Shown: in pieces, positions 1 through 6,951 of the stretch | Numbering within the stretch: the stretch's first letter is position 1 | How the letters are laid out: the number at the start of each line of letters is the position of its first letter | Assembly: GCA_002454415.1 (NCBI GenBank) | Contig: DKIT01000067.1 | Coordinates: forward strand, 119,271-130,533 | Direction: 5' to 3' | DNA: 11,263 nt | Origin: Sphingobacterium sp. UBA6711 | GTDB taxonomy: Bacteria; Bacteroidota; Bacteroidia; Sphingobacteriales; Sphingobacteriaceae | The notes under the pieces: generated by a model | The model's database searches: none | What the model was told of the DNA's origin: nothing | What the model saw: the letters and a program-made list of their open reading frames with translations, nothing else | Translations under genes and position numbers: made by a program

Positions 1-49
1 CAAAGATACACAAAAATGCACCATTGTCTATTTATAAGATTGATTCGCT

Positions 50-57
50 TATCTTTG
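50..57 (+). promoter_or_regulatory. Candidate -7 promoter element for the ABC-F gene
   Basis: The eight bases TATCTTTG match the Bacteroidota -7 consensus TAnnTTTG exactly. An ATTG at 23-26 could be the -33 element, but its spacing of 23 nt is longer than the usual 19 or so. Transcription would begin near 63-65, leaving a leader of about 17 nt before GTG 81, which supports that start over the in-frame TTG at 24. Single elements of this kind occur by chance, so the call is tentative. Confidence 0.35.
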
Positions 58-80
58 TGCCAAAATTAAGTGAATATACA

Positions 81-1712
81 GTGATTGACGTAAATAATAT
101 TTCTGTTTCCTTTGGGGGAACAACTCTTTTTTCAGATGTATCTTTCTCGATTAATGAGAATGATAAGATCGCATTGATGGGCAAAAATGGCGCCGGTAAA
201 TCTACCTTGCTGAAAATTATTGCAGGGGTGGGCAAGCCTACGACCGGGAATGTTGCTGGCCCAAAAGATGCTATCATAGCTTACTTACCGCAGCATTTGC
301 TGACAGAAGACAATGTGACTGTTTTTGAAGAAACATCGAAGGCGTTCGAGGAAGTGTATGGTATGCGTGATGAGCTGGAAAACCTGAATGAACAGTTAAA
401 TATTCGTACAGACTACGAGTCTGATGACTATATGCAATTGATCGAACGCGTGTCCGAATTAAGTGAAAAGTTCTATTCGATTGAGGAAGTCAATTATGAT
501 GCGGAGGTTGAGAAGGTATTGAAGGGACTTGGTTTTGAGCGCTCGGACTTTACAAGGCAGACTTCTGAATTTTCCGGGGGCTGGCGGATGCGTATTGAAC
601 TGGCTAAAATATTATTGAAGAAACCTGATTTAATTTTATTGGATGAGCCCACTAACCACATGGACATCGAGAGTATTCAATGGCTGGAGGATTTCTTGGT
701 CAATTCGGCTAAAGCTGTTATTGTGATCTCGCACGATAGAGCATTTGTCGATAATATTACCAACAGAACAATTGAGGTGACGATGGGGCGCATTTATGAC
801 TATCGTGCCAAATACAGTCATTACCTAGAACTACGTCAGGAGCGTCGCCAGCATCAGCTGAAAGCATATGAAGAGCAACAACGGTTTATTGCGGACAATC
901 AAGAGTTTATTGATCGTTTCAGAGGTACCTATTCTAAAACATTGCAGGTACAATCACGTGTAAAGATGTTGGAGAAATTGGAAATCATTGAGATCGACGA
1001 AGTGGATACTTCGGCATTGCGTCTCAAATTCCCACCTTCCCCTCGTTCGGGTCAATATCCTGTTATCGTTGAGGATCTAACCAAGGTTTATGATGAACAC
1101 GTTGTTTTCCAAAAAGCAAATATGGTGATTGAGCGTGGTGAAAAGGTCGCTTTTGTCGGGAAGAACGGTGAGGGTAAATCGACCATGATCAAAGCAATTA
1201 TGGGTGAGATCGATTTTGAAGGCACGCTGAAAGTAGGCCACAATGCGAAAATTGGTTATTTTGCCCAAAATCAAGCAGCTTTGTTAGATGGCGAAATGAC
1301 TGTTTTTGATACAATTGATCAAATCGCTGTAGGTGAAGTGCGTGTTAAGATGAAAGATCTTTTAGGAGCTTTTATGTTTAGTGGCGATGATACGACCAAA
1401 AAGGTGAAAGTGCTATCTGGAGGAGAAAGAACACGACTGGCGATGATAAAATTGTTGTTGGAACCGGTCAATGTATTGATTCTCGATGAGCCAACAAACC
1501 ATTTGGACATGAAGACAAAGGACATTATCAAAGATGCTTTGAAAGATTTCGATGGTACGCTGATCCTTGTTTCCCACGACCGTGACTTTTTGGATGGTTT
1601 GGCAGAGAAAGTCTTTGAATTCGGTAACAAACGCGTGCGTGAACACTTTGAAGATATCAAAGGTTTCTTGGAATACAAGAAGATGAGTAGCTTGAAGGAT
1701 ATCGAACGATAG
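81..1712 (+). CDS. ABC-F family ATP-binding protein (ribosome-associated type)
   Basis: This is a soluble ATPase with two fused ABC domains and no membrane segments. ABC-F proteins act on the ribosome, where they rescue stalled complexes or tune translation; some protect against antibiotics. From GTG 81 the product is 543 residues, the normal family length. Domain 1 has Walker A GKNGAGKS at 34-41, signature SGGW at 165 and Walker B DEPTNH with D188/E189. Domain 2 has Walker A GKNGEGKS at 360-367, SGGERT at 446 and D469/E470. Both catalytic glutamates are present. Between the domains (about 245-320) is a charged linker rich in R, Q and E that corresponds to the P-site tRNA interaction motif. 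I chose GTG 81 because homology starts at IDVNNISVSFGG and a promoter-like element lies at 50-57; the frame stays open to TTG 24. The subfamily, and any role in resistance, cannot be decided from sequence alone. The gene ends in a terminator and appears monocistronic. Confidence 0.93.
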   Translation: MIDVNNISVSFGGTTLFSDVSFSINENDKIALMGKNGAGKSTLLKIIAGVGKPTTGNVAGPKDAIIAYLPQHLLTEDNVTVFEETSKAFEEVYGMRDELENLNEQLNIRTDYESDDYMQLIERVSELSEKFYSIEEVNYDAEVEKVLKGLGFERSDFTRQTSEFSGGWRMRIELAKILLKKPDLILLDEPTNHMDIESIQWLEDFLVNSAKAVIVISHDRAFVDNITNRTIEVTMGRIYDYRAKYSHYLELRQERRQHQLKAYEEQQRFIADNQEFIDRFRGTYSKTLQVQSRVKMLEKLEIIEIDEVDTSALRLKFPPSPRSGQYPVIVEDLTKVYDEHVVFQKANMVIERGEKVAFVGKNGEGKSTMIKAIMGEIDFEGTLKVGHNAKIGYFAQNQAALLDGEMTVFDTIDQIAVGEVRVKMKDLLGAFMFSGDDTTKKVKVLSGGERTRLAMIKLLLEPVNVLILDEPTNHLDMKTKDIIKDALKDFDGTLILVSHDRDFLDGLAEKVFEFGNKRVREHFEDIKGFLEYKKMSSLKDIER

Positions 1713-1762
1713 TATCTAGATCAACAGAGAGTAAACTCGATAGATGGTTCAGTTATAAAAAA

Positions 1763-1796
1763 GCGGCTTTTTCATATAAAGCCGCCTTTTTTGTTT
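1763..1796 (+). terminator. Bidirectional Rho-independent terminator after the ABC-F gene
   Basis: A perfect 8-bp stem, GCGGCTTT (1763-1770) with AAAGCCGC (1778-1785), encloses a 7-nt loop. It is followed by a T run on the plus strand (1787-1792) and preceded by an A run (1757-1762), which gives a T run on the minus strand. It can therefore end the ABC-F transcript and also a leftward transcript from the former gnd gene. A second, weaker hairpin (TGAAGA 1803-1808 with TCTTCA 1819-1824, then seven T at 1828-1834) may back it up on the plus strand. Confidence 0.85.
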
Positions 1797-1836
1797 TTTA
1801 CATGAAGATTAAATCGAGTCTTCAAGCTTTTTTTGC

Positions 1837-1917
1837 TTAATCCCAAAGTGTGTGAAAGATACCTTCAAGATCAATACGTTCATAGGTATGTGCGCCAAAA
1901 TAGTCTGGTTGTGCTTG
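1837..1917 (-). pseudogene. gnd: 3' remnant of 6-phosphogluconate dehydrogenase
   Basis: Read on the minus strand from 1917 down to 1837, this stretch encodes QAQPDYFGAHTYERID, then LEGIFHTLWD and a TAA stop. It matches the conserved C-terminal end of decarboxylating 6-phosphogluconate dehydrogenase (typically QAQRDYFGAHTYER, then FHT and W shortly before the end). Only about 27 of the usual 470 or so codons remain. Upstream on the minus strand the match stops abruptly, and an in-frame stop lies at 1929-1927. No further gnd-like peptide was seen up to 2157. The enzyme would make ribulose 5-phosphate from 6-phosphogluconate, the product of the neighbouring gluconate kinase, so the fragment fits the locus. 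The bidirectional terminator at 1763-1796 would have ended its transcript. It is a dead scrap, not a functional gene. Confidence 0.85.
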
Positions 1918-2157
1918 TAAAAAATTTTAGGTAATTTTTCCAACCGATGGGCATTAAATTAAGAGATCTATACTCATCGTTTAATACCGTTTTCCTAAGT
2001 TGAAATTTACCATTTTTGTTGATACTATGACAGGCAATTATCTACAGATCGGTATGCAGCGCTTTTCTCGCTCCAATTACTTTGCTGGTATTGAGCCTTT
2101 TGTTGTAAACCAACAGATAATCCGTATATTGAGCTTTCCTAAACATCAATTTTATTT
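1918..2157. other. Intergenic region between the gnd remnant and gntK
   Basis: About 240 nt with no convincing gene. A perfect 7-bp inverted repeat AAAAATT/AATTTTT (1920-1926 and 1933-1939) lies exactly at the point where gnd similarity ends; it may be an operator or only AT-rich chance. A 44-codon frame (ATG 2027 to TGA 2161) overlaps the gntK start as ATGA but resembles nothing I know. No exact TAnnTTTG element was found; the nearest is TTACTTTG at 2077-2084, without a suitable -33 TTTG. The gntK promoter should lie here but I cannot place it. Confidence 0.5.
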
Positions 2158-3669
2158 ATGATCATTGGATTAGACATTGGGACATCATCTGCGAAAGCCG
2201 TTGCATTTGACTACGAAGGTAATATTTTGTCTCAGCATAGTATACCTTATCCCATATTAAACCCGTCGGAAGGCTGGTATGAGCAAGATCCGGAGATTGT
2301 TTATGGCGCATGTATTCATGCTATTATGCATGTAATGATTAGCTTAGAGCAATCTAGTGCTGAGATACCGAAACCCGTATGTATTTCGGTGAGCAGTGCT
2401 ATGCACGGACTGATCGCTGTTGACTCGGCGGGAAGACCACTTAGCAATTGCATGATATGGGCAGATCGCAGAAGCGAGAATATTGCGGTTGCTTTGGAGG
2501 CAAGTGAGGCGGGCAGGCTGCTTTATCAGCAGACGGGTACACCGATACATCCCATGTCTTTGCTTTGCAAATTAATGTGGCTAAAGTCCAACGATCAAAA
2601 ATTATTTGCTCAGTCGCACAAGTTTATCGGTATCAAAGAATTTCTTTTTTACCGGCTGTTTGGCGTTTACATGGTCGATCATTCCATTGCATCTGCAACG
2701 GGGCTTTTCGACATACATCACCTAAGATGGTCTGACCAGGCGTTAAGCTTGGCGGGCATATCTGAAGAGCAACTAGCATCGCCTGTTCCGGTCGATTATA
2801 TTTTAAATATGCCTAGTCGAGAAATTGCGGCCTTGATGCACATCCCTGAAGATACCCCTTTTGTTATAGGTGGTAGCGATGGTTGTTTGGCTAATCTCGG
2901 GGTTGGGGCTATACGTCCTGGAGTGGCGTCGGTAACTGTCGGTACCAGTGGAGCTATTCGCGTAGCATGTTCGCAGGCAAATCAAGAAAAAAAACAAAGG
3001 CTATTTACATACCTACTGAGACCAAATGAATATATAATTGGTGGTGCGGTTAACAATGGTGGTGTATTACGCAACTGGTTTAGAGATAACTTCTTGAGCG
3101 AATTTACACAAATGGAAGCAGATGGAGATTCTTCCGTGTCGTTAAATGCTTTGGTCGACTCCGTCGTTCCCGGGGCAGAGGGCTTGATATTCTTGCCCTA
3201 TCTAACTGGCGAACGAGCACCACATTGGAATTCCAATGCAAAAGGCGTTTATTTTGGAATACAGTTCCATCATGGCAGGGCGCACTTTGCACGTGCCATG
3301 ATGGAAGGGATGTTGTTTGCAATTTATAGTGTAGGACTCGCATTAGAGGAGAACACCGGTCCCATTCATACAATCTTTGCAAGCGGTGGCTTAGCGCGTT
3401 CATCGTTGTTGGTGCAGATGCTTGCAGACATTTTCAATAAACCTGTATTTACCAAAGATACGGTAGAAAGCTCTGCATGGGGAGCAGCATTGATAGGCTT
3501 GGAGACATTGGGTATACAAGGAGGTGAACCTACTATAAAAAACAAGCAAGTGGAGGGAAAGCAAGACACTGAGTACTATTATAAACCTAGTGCGGAGAAT
3601 CACGCTGTATATAGGAAGAACTTCCAGAAATTTGAACACCTATACAATATATTGGAAGGTGAGTTTTAA
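2158..3669 (+). CDS. gntK: Gluconate kinase, FGGY family
   Basis: This enzyme phosphorylates D-gluconate with ATP to 6-phosphogluconate, which feeds the pentose phosphate or Entner-Doudoroff route. The product is a 503-residue cytosolic protein, the usual length for FGGY kinases. The N-terminal phosphate-binding loop is visible as GLDIGTSSAK (4-13). The catalytic-base region is GGSDG with D241. The C-terminal ATP-binding half shows VGTSGAIR near residue 263, PYLTGERAPHW near 346, and SGGLARSS followed by the late WGAAL motif. The sequence is of the FGGY type (as in Bacillus GntK), not the small P-loop gluconokinase of E. coli. The assignment to gluconate over xylulose or another sugar rests on overall motif resemblance and on the GntP permease 16 nt downstream, with which it forms an operon. 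No regulator gene is visible beside it. Start ATG 2158 is immediately before the phosphate loop, as the family expects. Confidence 0.9.
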   Translation: MIIGLDIGTSSAKAVAFDYEGNILSQHSIPYPILNPSEGWYEQDPEIVYGACIHAIMHVMISLEQSSAEIPKPVCISVSSAMHGLIAVDSAGRPLSNCMIWADRRSENIAVALEASEAGRLLYQQTGTPIHPMSLLCKLMWLKSNDQKLFAQSHKFIGIKEFLFYRLFGVYMVDHSIASATGLFDIHHLRWSDQALSLAGISEEQLASPVPVDYILNMPSREIAALMHIPEDTPFVIGGSDGCLANLGVGAIRPGVASVTVGTSGAIRVACSQANQEKKQRLFTYLLRPNEYIIGGAVNNGGVLRNWFRDNFLSEFTQMEADGDSSVSLNALVDSVVPGAEGLIFLPYLTGERAPHWNSNAKGVYFGIQFHHGRAHFARAMMEGMLFAIYSVGLALEENTGPIHTIFASGGLARSSLLVQMLADIFNKPVFTKDTVESSAWGAALIGLETLGIQGGEPTIKNKQVEGKQDTEYYYKPSAENHAVYRKNFQKFEHLYNILEGEF

Positions 3670-3685
3670 CTAGATATAAATTATT

Positions 3686-5008
3686 ATGCCACTAATCATC
3701 GTTATTTTGGGAGTAGCTTTCCTACTTCTTTTAGTCACAGTCGTCAGGTTAAACACGATCTTTTCATTACTGATAACCTCTGTTGCGGTCGGTTTTGCTA
3801 TGAATATGAGTGCCGTCGATATCCTTAAATCTGTTGAAACCGGAGTGAGTACCACTATGGGGCAGTTGGCACTATTGTTGGCTTTCGGGGCTCTACTGGG
3901 GAAATTGATGGCGGAGGGTGGTGCTGCGGAAAAGATTACAACGGTACTAACGGCGGTATTTGGCAGAAAGAATTTACCTTGGGCAATGGTTCTAACGGGC
4001 TTTTTAGTAGGAATTCCCTTATTTTACAATGTCGGTTTTATCGTATTAGTACCATTCGTTTTTATGGTATGCGCTTCCAATAAAATGCCCTTGCTTTACG
4101 TAGCCATTCCGTTGCTGGCAGCGCTATCCGTGACACACGGTTATTTGCCACCACATCCGGGAGCTACGGCCATAGCGCTTACCTATAAAGCGGATATAGG
4201 TTTAACAATGGCCTATGGCATTGTTGTGGCAATTCCTGCCATCATTATCGGTGGGCCGCTCTTTGGCAGGATGCTTAAACGTATTCCGACCAATCCACCG
4301 GCCGAGTTTTTTCCTGAGCACAATCAAGCAGATCGGAAAGAGCTTCCCGGATTTGCAATTAGTATATTTACGGGGCTTTTTCCAATAATTTTAATTGCTT
4401 TAGGTTCATTTTCACATCTAATATTTCCAGAAGGCTCCTTTTGGCTAAATGCACTACGTTTCTTGGGTGACCCGGTAGTGGCTTTAATGATTGCGTCGTT
4501 AATAGCGATGTACACAATGGGTATCCGCCAAGGTAAAAGTTTACGGGAGCAGTCAGAAAGTGTGGAAGAAGCAATCCGCGGAATAATGATGATCCTTTTT
4601 ATCATTGCAGCATCAGGCGCCTTTAAGCAAATTTTGGTAGATAGTGGGGTAGCGAACTACATCGCTGACCTAACCGCAGACCTGAGCTTGTCGCCTCTTG
4701 TGCTTGCATGGTTAATAGCCGGTATCATTCGCCTAGTTATCGGTTCGGCTAGTGTTGCTGGGCTCACGGCAGCGGGCATTATGCTTCCCATTGTGCAGGC
4801 AGGAGATGTTACTCCTGAATTAATGGTGCTAGCGACGGGAGCGGGTAGTCTCATGTTCTCACACGTCAACGATCCGGGGTTTTGGATGTTTAAATCTTAT
4901 TTTGGAGTGAGTATGAAGGATACGTTTCGCTCATGGACGGTGATGGAAACACTCGTTTCTGTTATTGGATTGATCGGTGTCTTGATTTTACATTGGCTCG
5001 GTCATTGA
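3686..5008 (+). CDS. gntP: Gluconate:H+ symporter, GntP family
   Basis: This inner-membrane permease imports gluconate or a related sugar acid with protons. It is 440 residues long, typical of GntP/GntT/IdnT proteins, and hydrophobic throughout, with about 12-14 membrane segments. Family landmarks include the short loop HGYLPPHPGATAI near residues 150-163, VGSASVAGLTAAGIMLP in the second half, and the C-terminal SHVNDPGFWMFKSYFG followed by KDTFRSW, all strongly conserved in GntP transporters. It begins 16 nt after the gntK stop, so kinase and permease are almost certainly co-transcribed. The transcript is closed by the hairpin at 5200-5231. Other members carry idonate or fructuronate, but the adjacent gluconate kinase makes gluconate the best guess. 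No defects were seen. Confidence 0.93.
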   Translation: MPLIIVILGVAFLLLLVTVVRLNTIFSLLITSVAVGFAMNMSAVDILKSVETGVSTTMGQLALLLAFGALLGKLMAEGGAAEKITTVLTAVFGRKNLPWAMVLTGFLVGIPLFYNVGFIVLVPFVFMVCASNKMPLLYVAIPLLAALSVTHGYLPPHPGATAIALTYKADIGLTMAYGIVVAIPAIIIGGPLFGRMLKRIPTNPPAEFFPEHNQADRKELPGFAISIFTGLFPIILIALGSFSHLIFPEGSFWLNALRFLGDPVVALMIASLIAMYTMGIRQGKSLREQSESVEEAIRGIMMILFIIAASGAFKQILVDSGVANYIADLTADLSLSPLVLAWLIAGIIRLVIGSASVAGLTAAGIMLPIVQAGDVTPELMVLATGAGSLMFSHVNDPGFWMFKSYFGVSMKDTFRSWTVMETLVSVIGLIGVLILHWLGH

Positions 5009-5199
5009 CAGCGAATGGGAAAGCTTCCTATTGCCATACAGCTTTAGTTAGAATCTGGCCTTTGTTGATTGATAGTCGCTTCCGAAAGATTTGAAGTTCT
5101 TGTGGGAGCGCGCACTGTTACTGTAGCTCCATAAAATGATTAGATGAAGTAATCGTAAGGATATACATTAATGGCTCAAACGAATATTGAATTATACAG

Positions 5200-5231
5200 G
5201 CCCATAATCGGTTGATAATGGGCTTTTTTTT
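5200..5231 (+). terminator. Rho-independent terminator of the gntKP operon
   Basis: GCCCAT (5200-5205) pairs with ATGGGC (5218-5223). After one A-A mismatch the stem continues for three more pairs around a GGTT loop (5210-5213). Eight T residues follow at 5224-5231. The 190 nt between the gntP stop and this hairpin contain nothing I can recognise. Confidence 0.85.
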
Positions 5232-5311
5232 GACGGAAACCTTTGTTTGATTTTTTTTTCTTAATATCGTGACAATGAACTAAATCTTGTTGTTTGATTT
5301 ATTTAAAAAAT

Positions 5312-6787
5312 ATGCATAGATCGTATCAACTCTATATCGTCCTTTTATTTTGGCTAAGCTGCTGTTTAAATGCTGTTCCGGTATTAGCACAGTATACTGT
5401 CGATAACGTACCTAGTCCCAAGCAGAAAGGGCAAGACTATTTTGTCTCCAATCCCGATGGGATTCTGTCTTCCGGTGCAGTGTCGGAATTAGATGGTTTG
5501 TCTAAGCAGATTGAGGCTGCCACAAAAAGTGAATTTGCCATCGTTGTTGTCAATGATTATGTTGGTGACAGTGATTTTGAATTTGCTTTGAAATTGTTCA
5601 ATACATGGGGTGTCGGTAAGAAAGAAAGTAACAATGGGCTTTTATTGTTTATTGCCAAAGATAGGCATGAATACCGCTTTATTACTGGATATGGCATGGA
5701 GAGTATCTTACCAGATGCTTATCTTAAACGTATAGGAGAAAAATATCTCGTACCCAACTTTCGAAATGAAGATTATGATCGCGGTGTTTTAGAAGCTTCT
5801 AATTTTATAAAAACAATACTGACGTCCGCAGACAGTAAGGCCGAACTGGAGCGTTTAATGCCGGAAGCGACACCGGTCTGGAGCTTTAAAAGTCCTATCC
5901 TGCGAAATTCACTGTTGGTTTTAGGTTTATTTGCGATCTGTTATATCTGGTTGGGCGAGGTGACGCGAGCGATCAAAGGAAAGTTGACCAAAAAAAGTAA
6001 ATATTTTCCGCCTTTGGTAAGCGGATGCGGCTGTATGGGCATATTAATGTTTATCAGTGTGTTTATCTGTGCGTTTGCTTTAAACAATTTTGAGGTGGTT
6101 TATCAGTGGAAAAATTTACCCTATTTTATTTTTGTATTTGGTAGCATCACTCTGGCGATGAAATATAATGCAAGCCGAACGCAGATTGTTAACTCTTATC
6201 GCGATGAGGAGAATATCCAACAGGCCTTGCGTAAGTTTCGTGTCTGGGGGCTTGTACCTTTATTGCTTAGTCCATTGGCATTATTTGACCTGATTGGATT
6301 AAATAGACGGATTCGAAAAAATGAACTGCGGCTGGCTCCACCTGATGATTCAGGACGTTGGTTACGGCTGAATAAAGATAATATGGCGACGCGCGAAAGT
6401 GCTTACCTTGACAAAGGTCAGCTTTTGGAGGAGAAACTCGGTAGCCGCTCATACGAAATTTGGATTGATCAGGCTAACCAAGAAACGAAGCTGGTTCCCT
6501 GGGATGAGAATGTCGGTTTCAGTGATTGTCCGGTATGTCATTATAGAACTTTTGAGACTGGGCGTACCAAGACGATACGTGCAGCAACCTATAGTTCGCA
6601 AGGTTTAGAGGAGCGCTTTGACTTATGTAAGAACTGTGGACATCGGGTATCTCATGGCGAACACTCAACACCGGTCAAAGTGCGCTCAACATCGAGTAGC
6701 TCTGGTGGCGGATCTAGTAGTAGTGGCGGTGGTGGTAGTTTTGGTGGCGGATCCTCCGGCGGTGGTGGCGCTGGCGGAAGATGGTAA
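5312..6787 (+). CDS. TPM-domain membrane protein with zinc ribbon and Gly-rich tail (YgcG-like)
   Basis: The product from ATG 5312 is 491 residues. A signal peptide covers residues 1-26 with a likely cut after VLA; in-frame TTG 5294 would only lengthen it. Residues about 40-180 form a TPM domain, with YFVSNPDG at its start, AIVVVNDYVGD, NGLLLFIA and FITGYGMES. TPM domains are linked to phosphatase activity in plant TLP18.3 and to photosystem repair there; bacterial roles are largely unknown. Hydrophobic stretches near 205-225, 243-265, 275-292 and perhaps 320-338 anchor it. A zinc ribbon follows with C406-x2-C409 and C439-x2-C442. The tail from about 461 is almost only Ser and Gly and ends in GGAGGRW, as in other YgcG-like proteins. 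A weak promoter guess is TTTG 5242-5245 with TA at 5265. The protein has no evident link to either neighbour block, and no plus-strand terminator follows it. Confidence 0.88.
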   Translation: MHRSYQLYIVLLFWLSCCLNAVPVLAQYTVDNVPSPKQKGQDYFVSNPDGILSSGAVSELDGLSKQIEAATKSEFAIVVVNDYVGDSDFEFALKLFNTWGVGKKESNNGLLLFIAKDRHEYRFITGYGMESILPDAYLKRIGEKYLVPNFRNEDYDRGVLEASNFIKTILTSADSKAELERLMPEATPVWSFKSPILRNSLLVLGLFAICYIWLGEVTRAIKGKLTKKSKYFPPLVSGCGCMGILMFISVFICAFALNNFEVVYQWKNLPYFIFVFGSITLAMKYNASRTQIVNSYRDEENIQQALRKFRVWGLVPLLLSPLALFDLIGLNRRIRKNELRLAPPDDSGRWLRLNKDNMATRESAYLDKGQLLEEKLGSRSYEIWIDQANQETKLVPWDENVGFSDCPVCHYRTFETGRTKTIRAATYSSQGLEERFDLCKNCGHRVSHGEHSTPVKVRSTSSSSGGGSSSSGGGGSFGGGSSGGGGAGGRW

Positions 6788-6802
6788 TCTTTAATTTAGG
6801 AC

Positions 6803-6840
6803 AAAAAAAAAGGTTTCCAAACGGGGAGAATGAAAACCTT
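6803..6840 (-). terminator. Minus-strand hairpin and T run ending the putative small RNA
   Basis: The stem pairs 6832-6840 with 6810-6818 and the T run reads 6809 to 6803 on the minus strand. On the plus strand the hairpin is preceded, not followed, by its homopolymer, so it cannot terminate the TPM gene in the usual way. Confidence 0.65.
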
Positions 6841-6869
6841 AAATAACCAATTATAAACCTAAATTATGA
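6803..6869 (-). ncRNA. Putative small RNA with its own promoter and terminator
   Basis: On the minus strand an exact Bacteroidota promoter (6875-6905) is followed after about 30 nt of AU-rich sequence by a terminator hairpin. Its stem is AAGGTTTTC (6840 to 6832) with GGAAACCTT (6818 to 6810), nine pairs including one G-U. The 13-nt loop carries CUCCCC, and seven T follow at 6809 to 6803. The predicted RNA is about 65 nt. There is no minus-strand protein gene for this terminator to serve, and no meaningful open frame in the transcript, so an independent small RNA is the simplest reading. A C-rich loop is typical of RNAs that pair with G-rich ribosome-binding or coding regions, but no target is inferred. 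The 5' end is estimated from promoter spacing. Confidence 0.55.
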
Positions 6870-6874
6870 TGACA

Positions 6875-6905
6875 CAAATATAGTGTATTTATTACACTAT
6901 GCAAA
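6875..6905 (-). promoter_or_regulatory. Bacteroidota-type promoter, minus strand
   Basis: Reading leftward, TTTG (6905 to 6902) is separated by exactly 19 nt from TATATTTG (6882 to 6875). Both boxes match the -33 TTTG and -7 TAnnTTTG consensus without mismatch. Transcription would start near 6868-6870 and run away from the lipid operon, toward the 3' end of the TPM gene. Confidence 0.6.
6880..6900. promoter_or_regulatory. Perfect 8-5-8 inverted repeat, candidate operator
   Basis: ATAGTGTA (6880-6887) and TACACTAT (6893-6900) are exact inverted copies around the 5-nt spacer TTTAT. The repeat fills the spacer of the minus-strand promoter and overlaps its -7 box by three bases, and it lies 51 nt upstream of the ynbA-like start. 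A dimeric regulator bound here could block the small-RNA promoter and influence the divergent lipid operon. No T run follows directly, so it is not a normal terminator. An A/T palindrome follows at 6906-6921. Confidence 0.5.
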
Positions 6906-6951
6906 TTTTTTTATAAAAAAAATTAAAAAAGAGGGCAATAGCTCGTATAAT

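Noticed and set aside
24..80. TTG 24 as the start of the ABC-F protein
   Set aside because: The extra 19 residues precede the conserved ABC start, and the promoter-like TATCTTTG at 50-57 would lie inside the gene.
1319..1678. Long minus-strand open frames inside the ABC-F gene and similar antisense frames in gntK, gntP and the last gene
   Set aside because: They lie wholly within strongly supported plus-strand genes, have low-complexity or family-free translations, and carry no start or promoter signals.
2027..2161. A 44-codon frame that overlaps the gntK start codon as ATGA, a possible leader peptide
   Set aside because: Its peptide resembles no family, it has no promoter or ribosome-binding signal of its own, and chance frames of this length are common. 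Coupling to gntK cannot be shown from sequence alone.
5009..5199. Possible gene relic or small RNA between gntP and its terminator
   Set aside because: No peptide similarity in either direction, only a weak GGAGC/GCTCC pairing with a long loop, and no promoter consensus; it is most simply the gntP 3' untranslated region.
6883..6951. GTG 6883 as the start of the CDP-alcohol phosphatidyltransferase
   Set aside because: The added 23 residues are Lys/Asn/Phe-rich, do not fit the family, and are encoded by the inverted repeat and poly-A/T tracts. ATG 6952 gives the usual length and N terminus.
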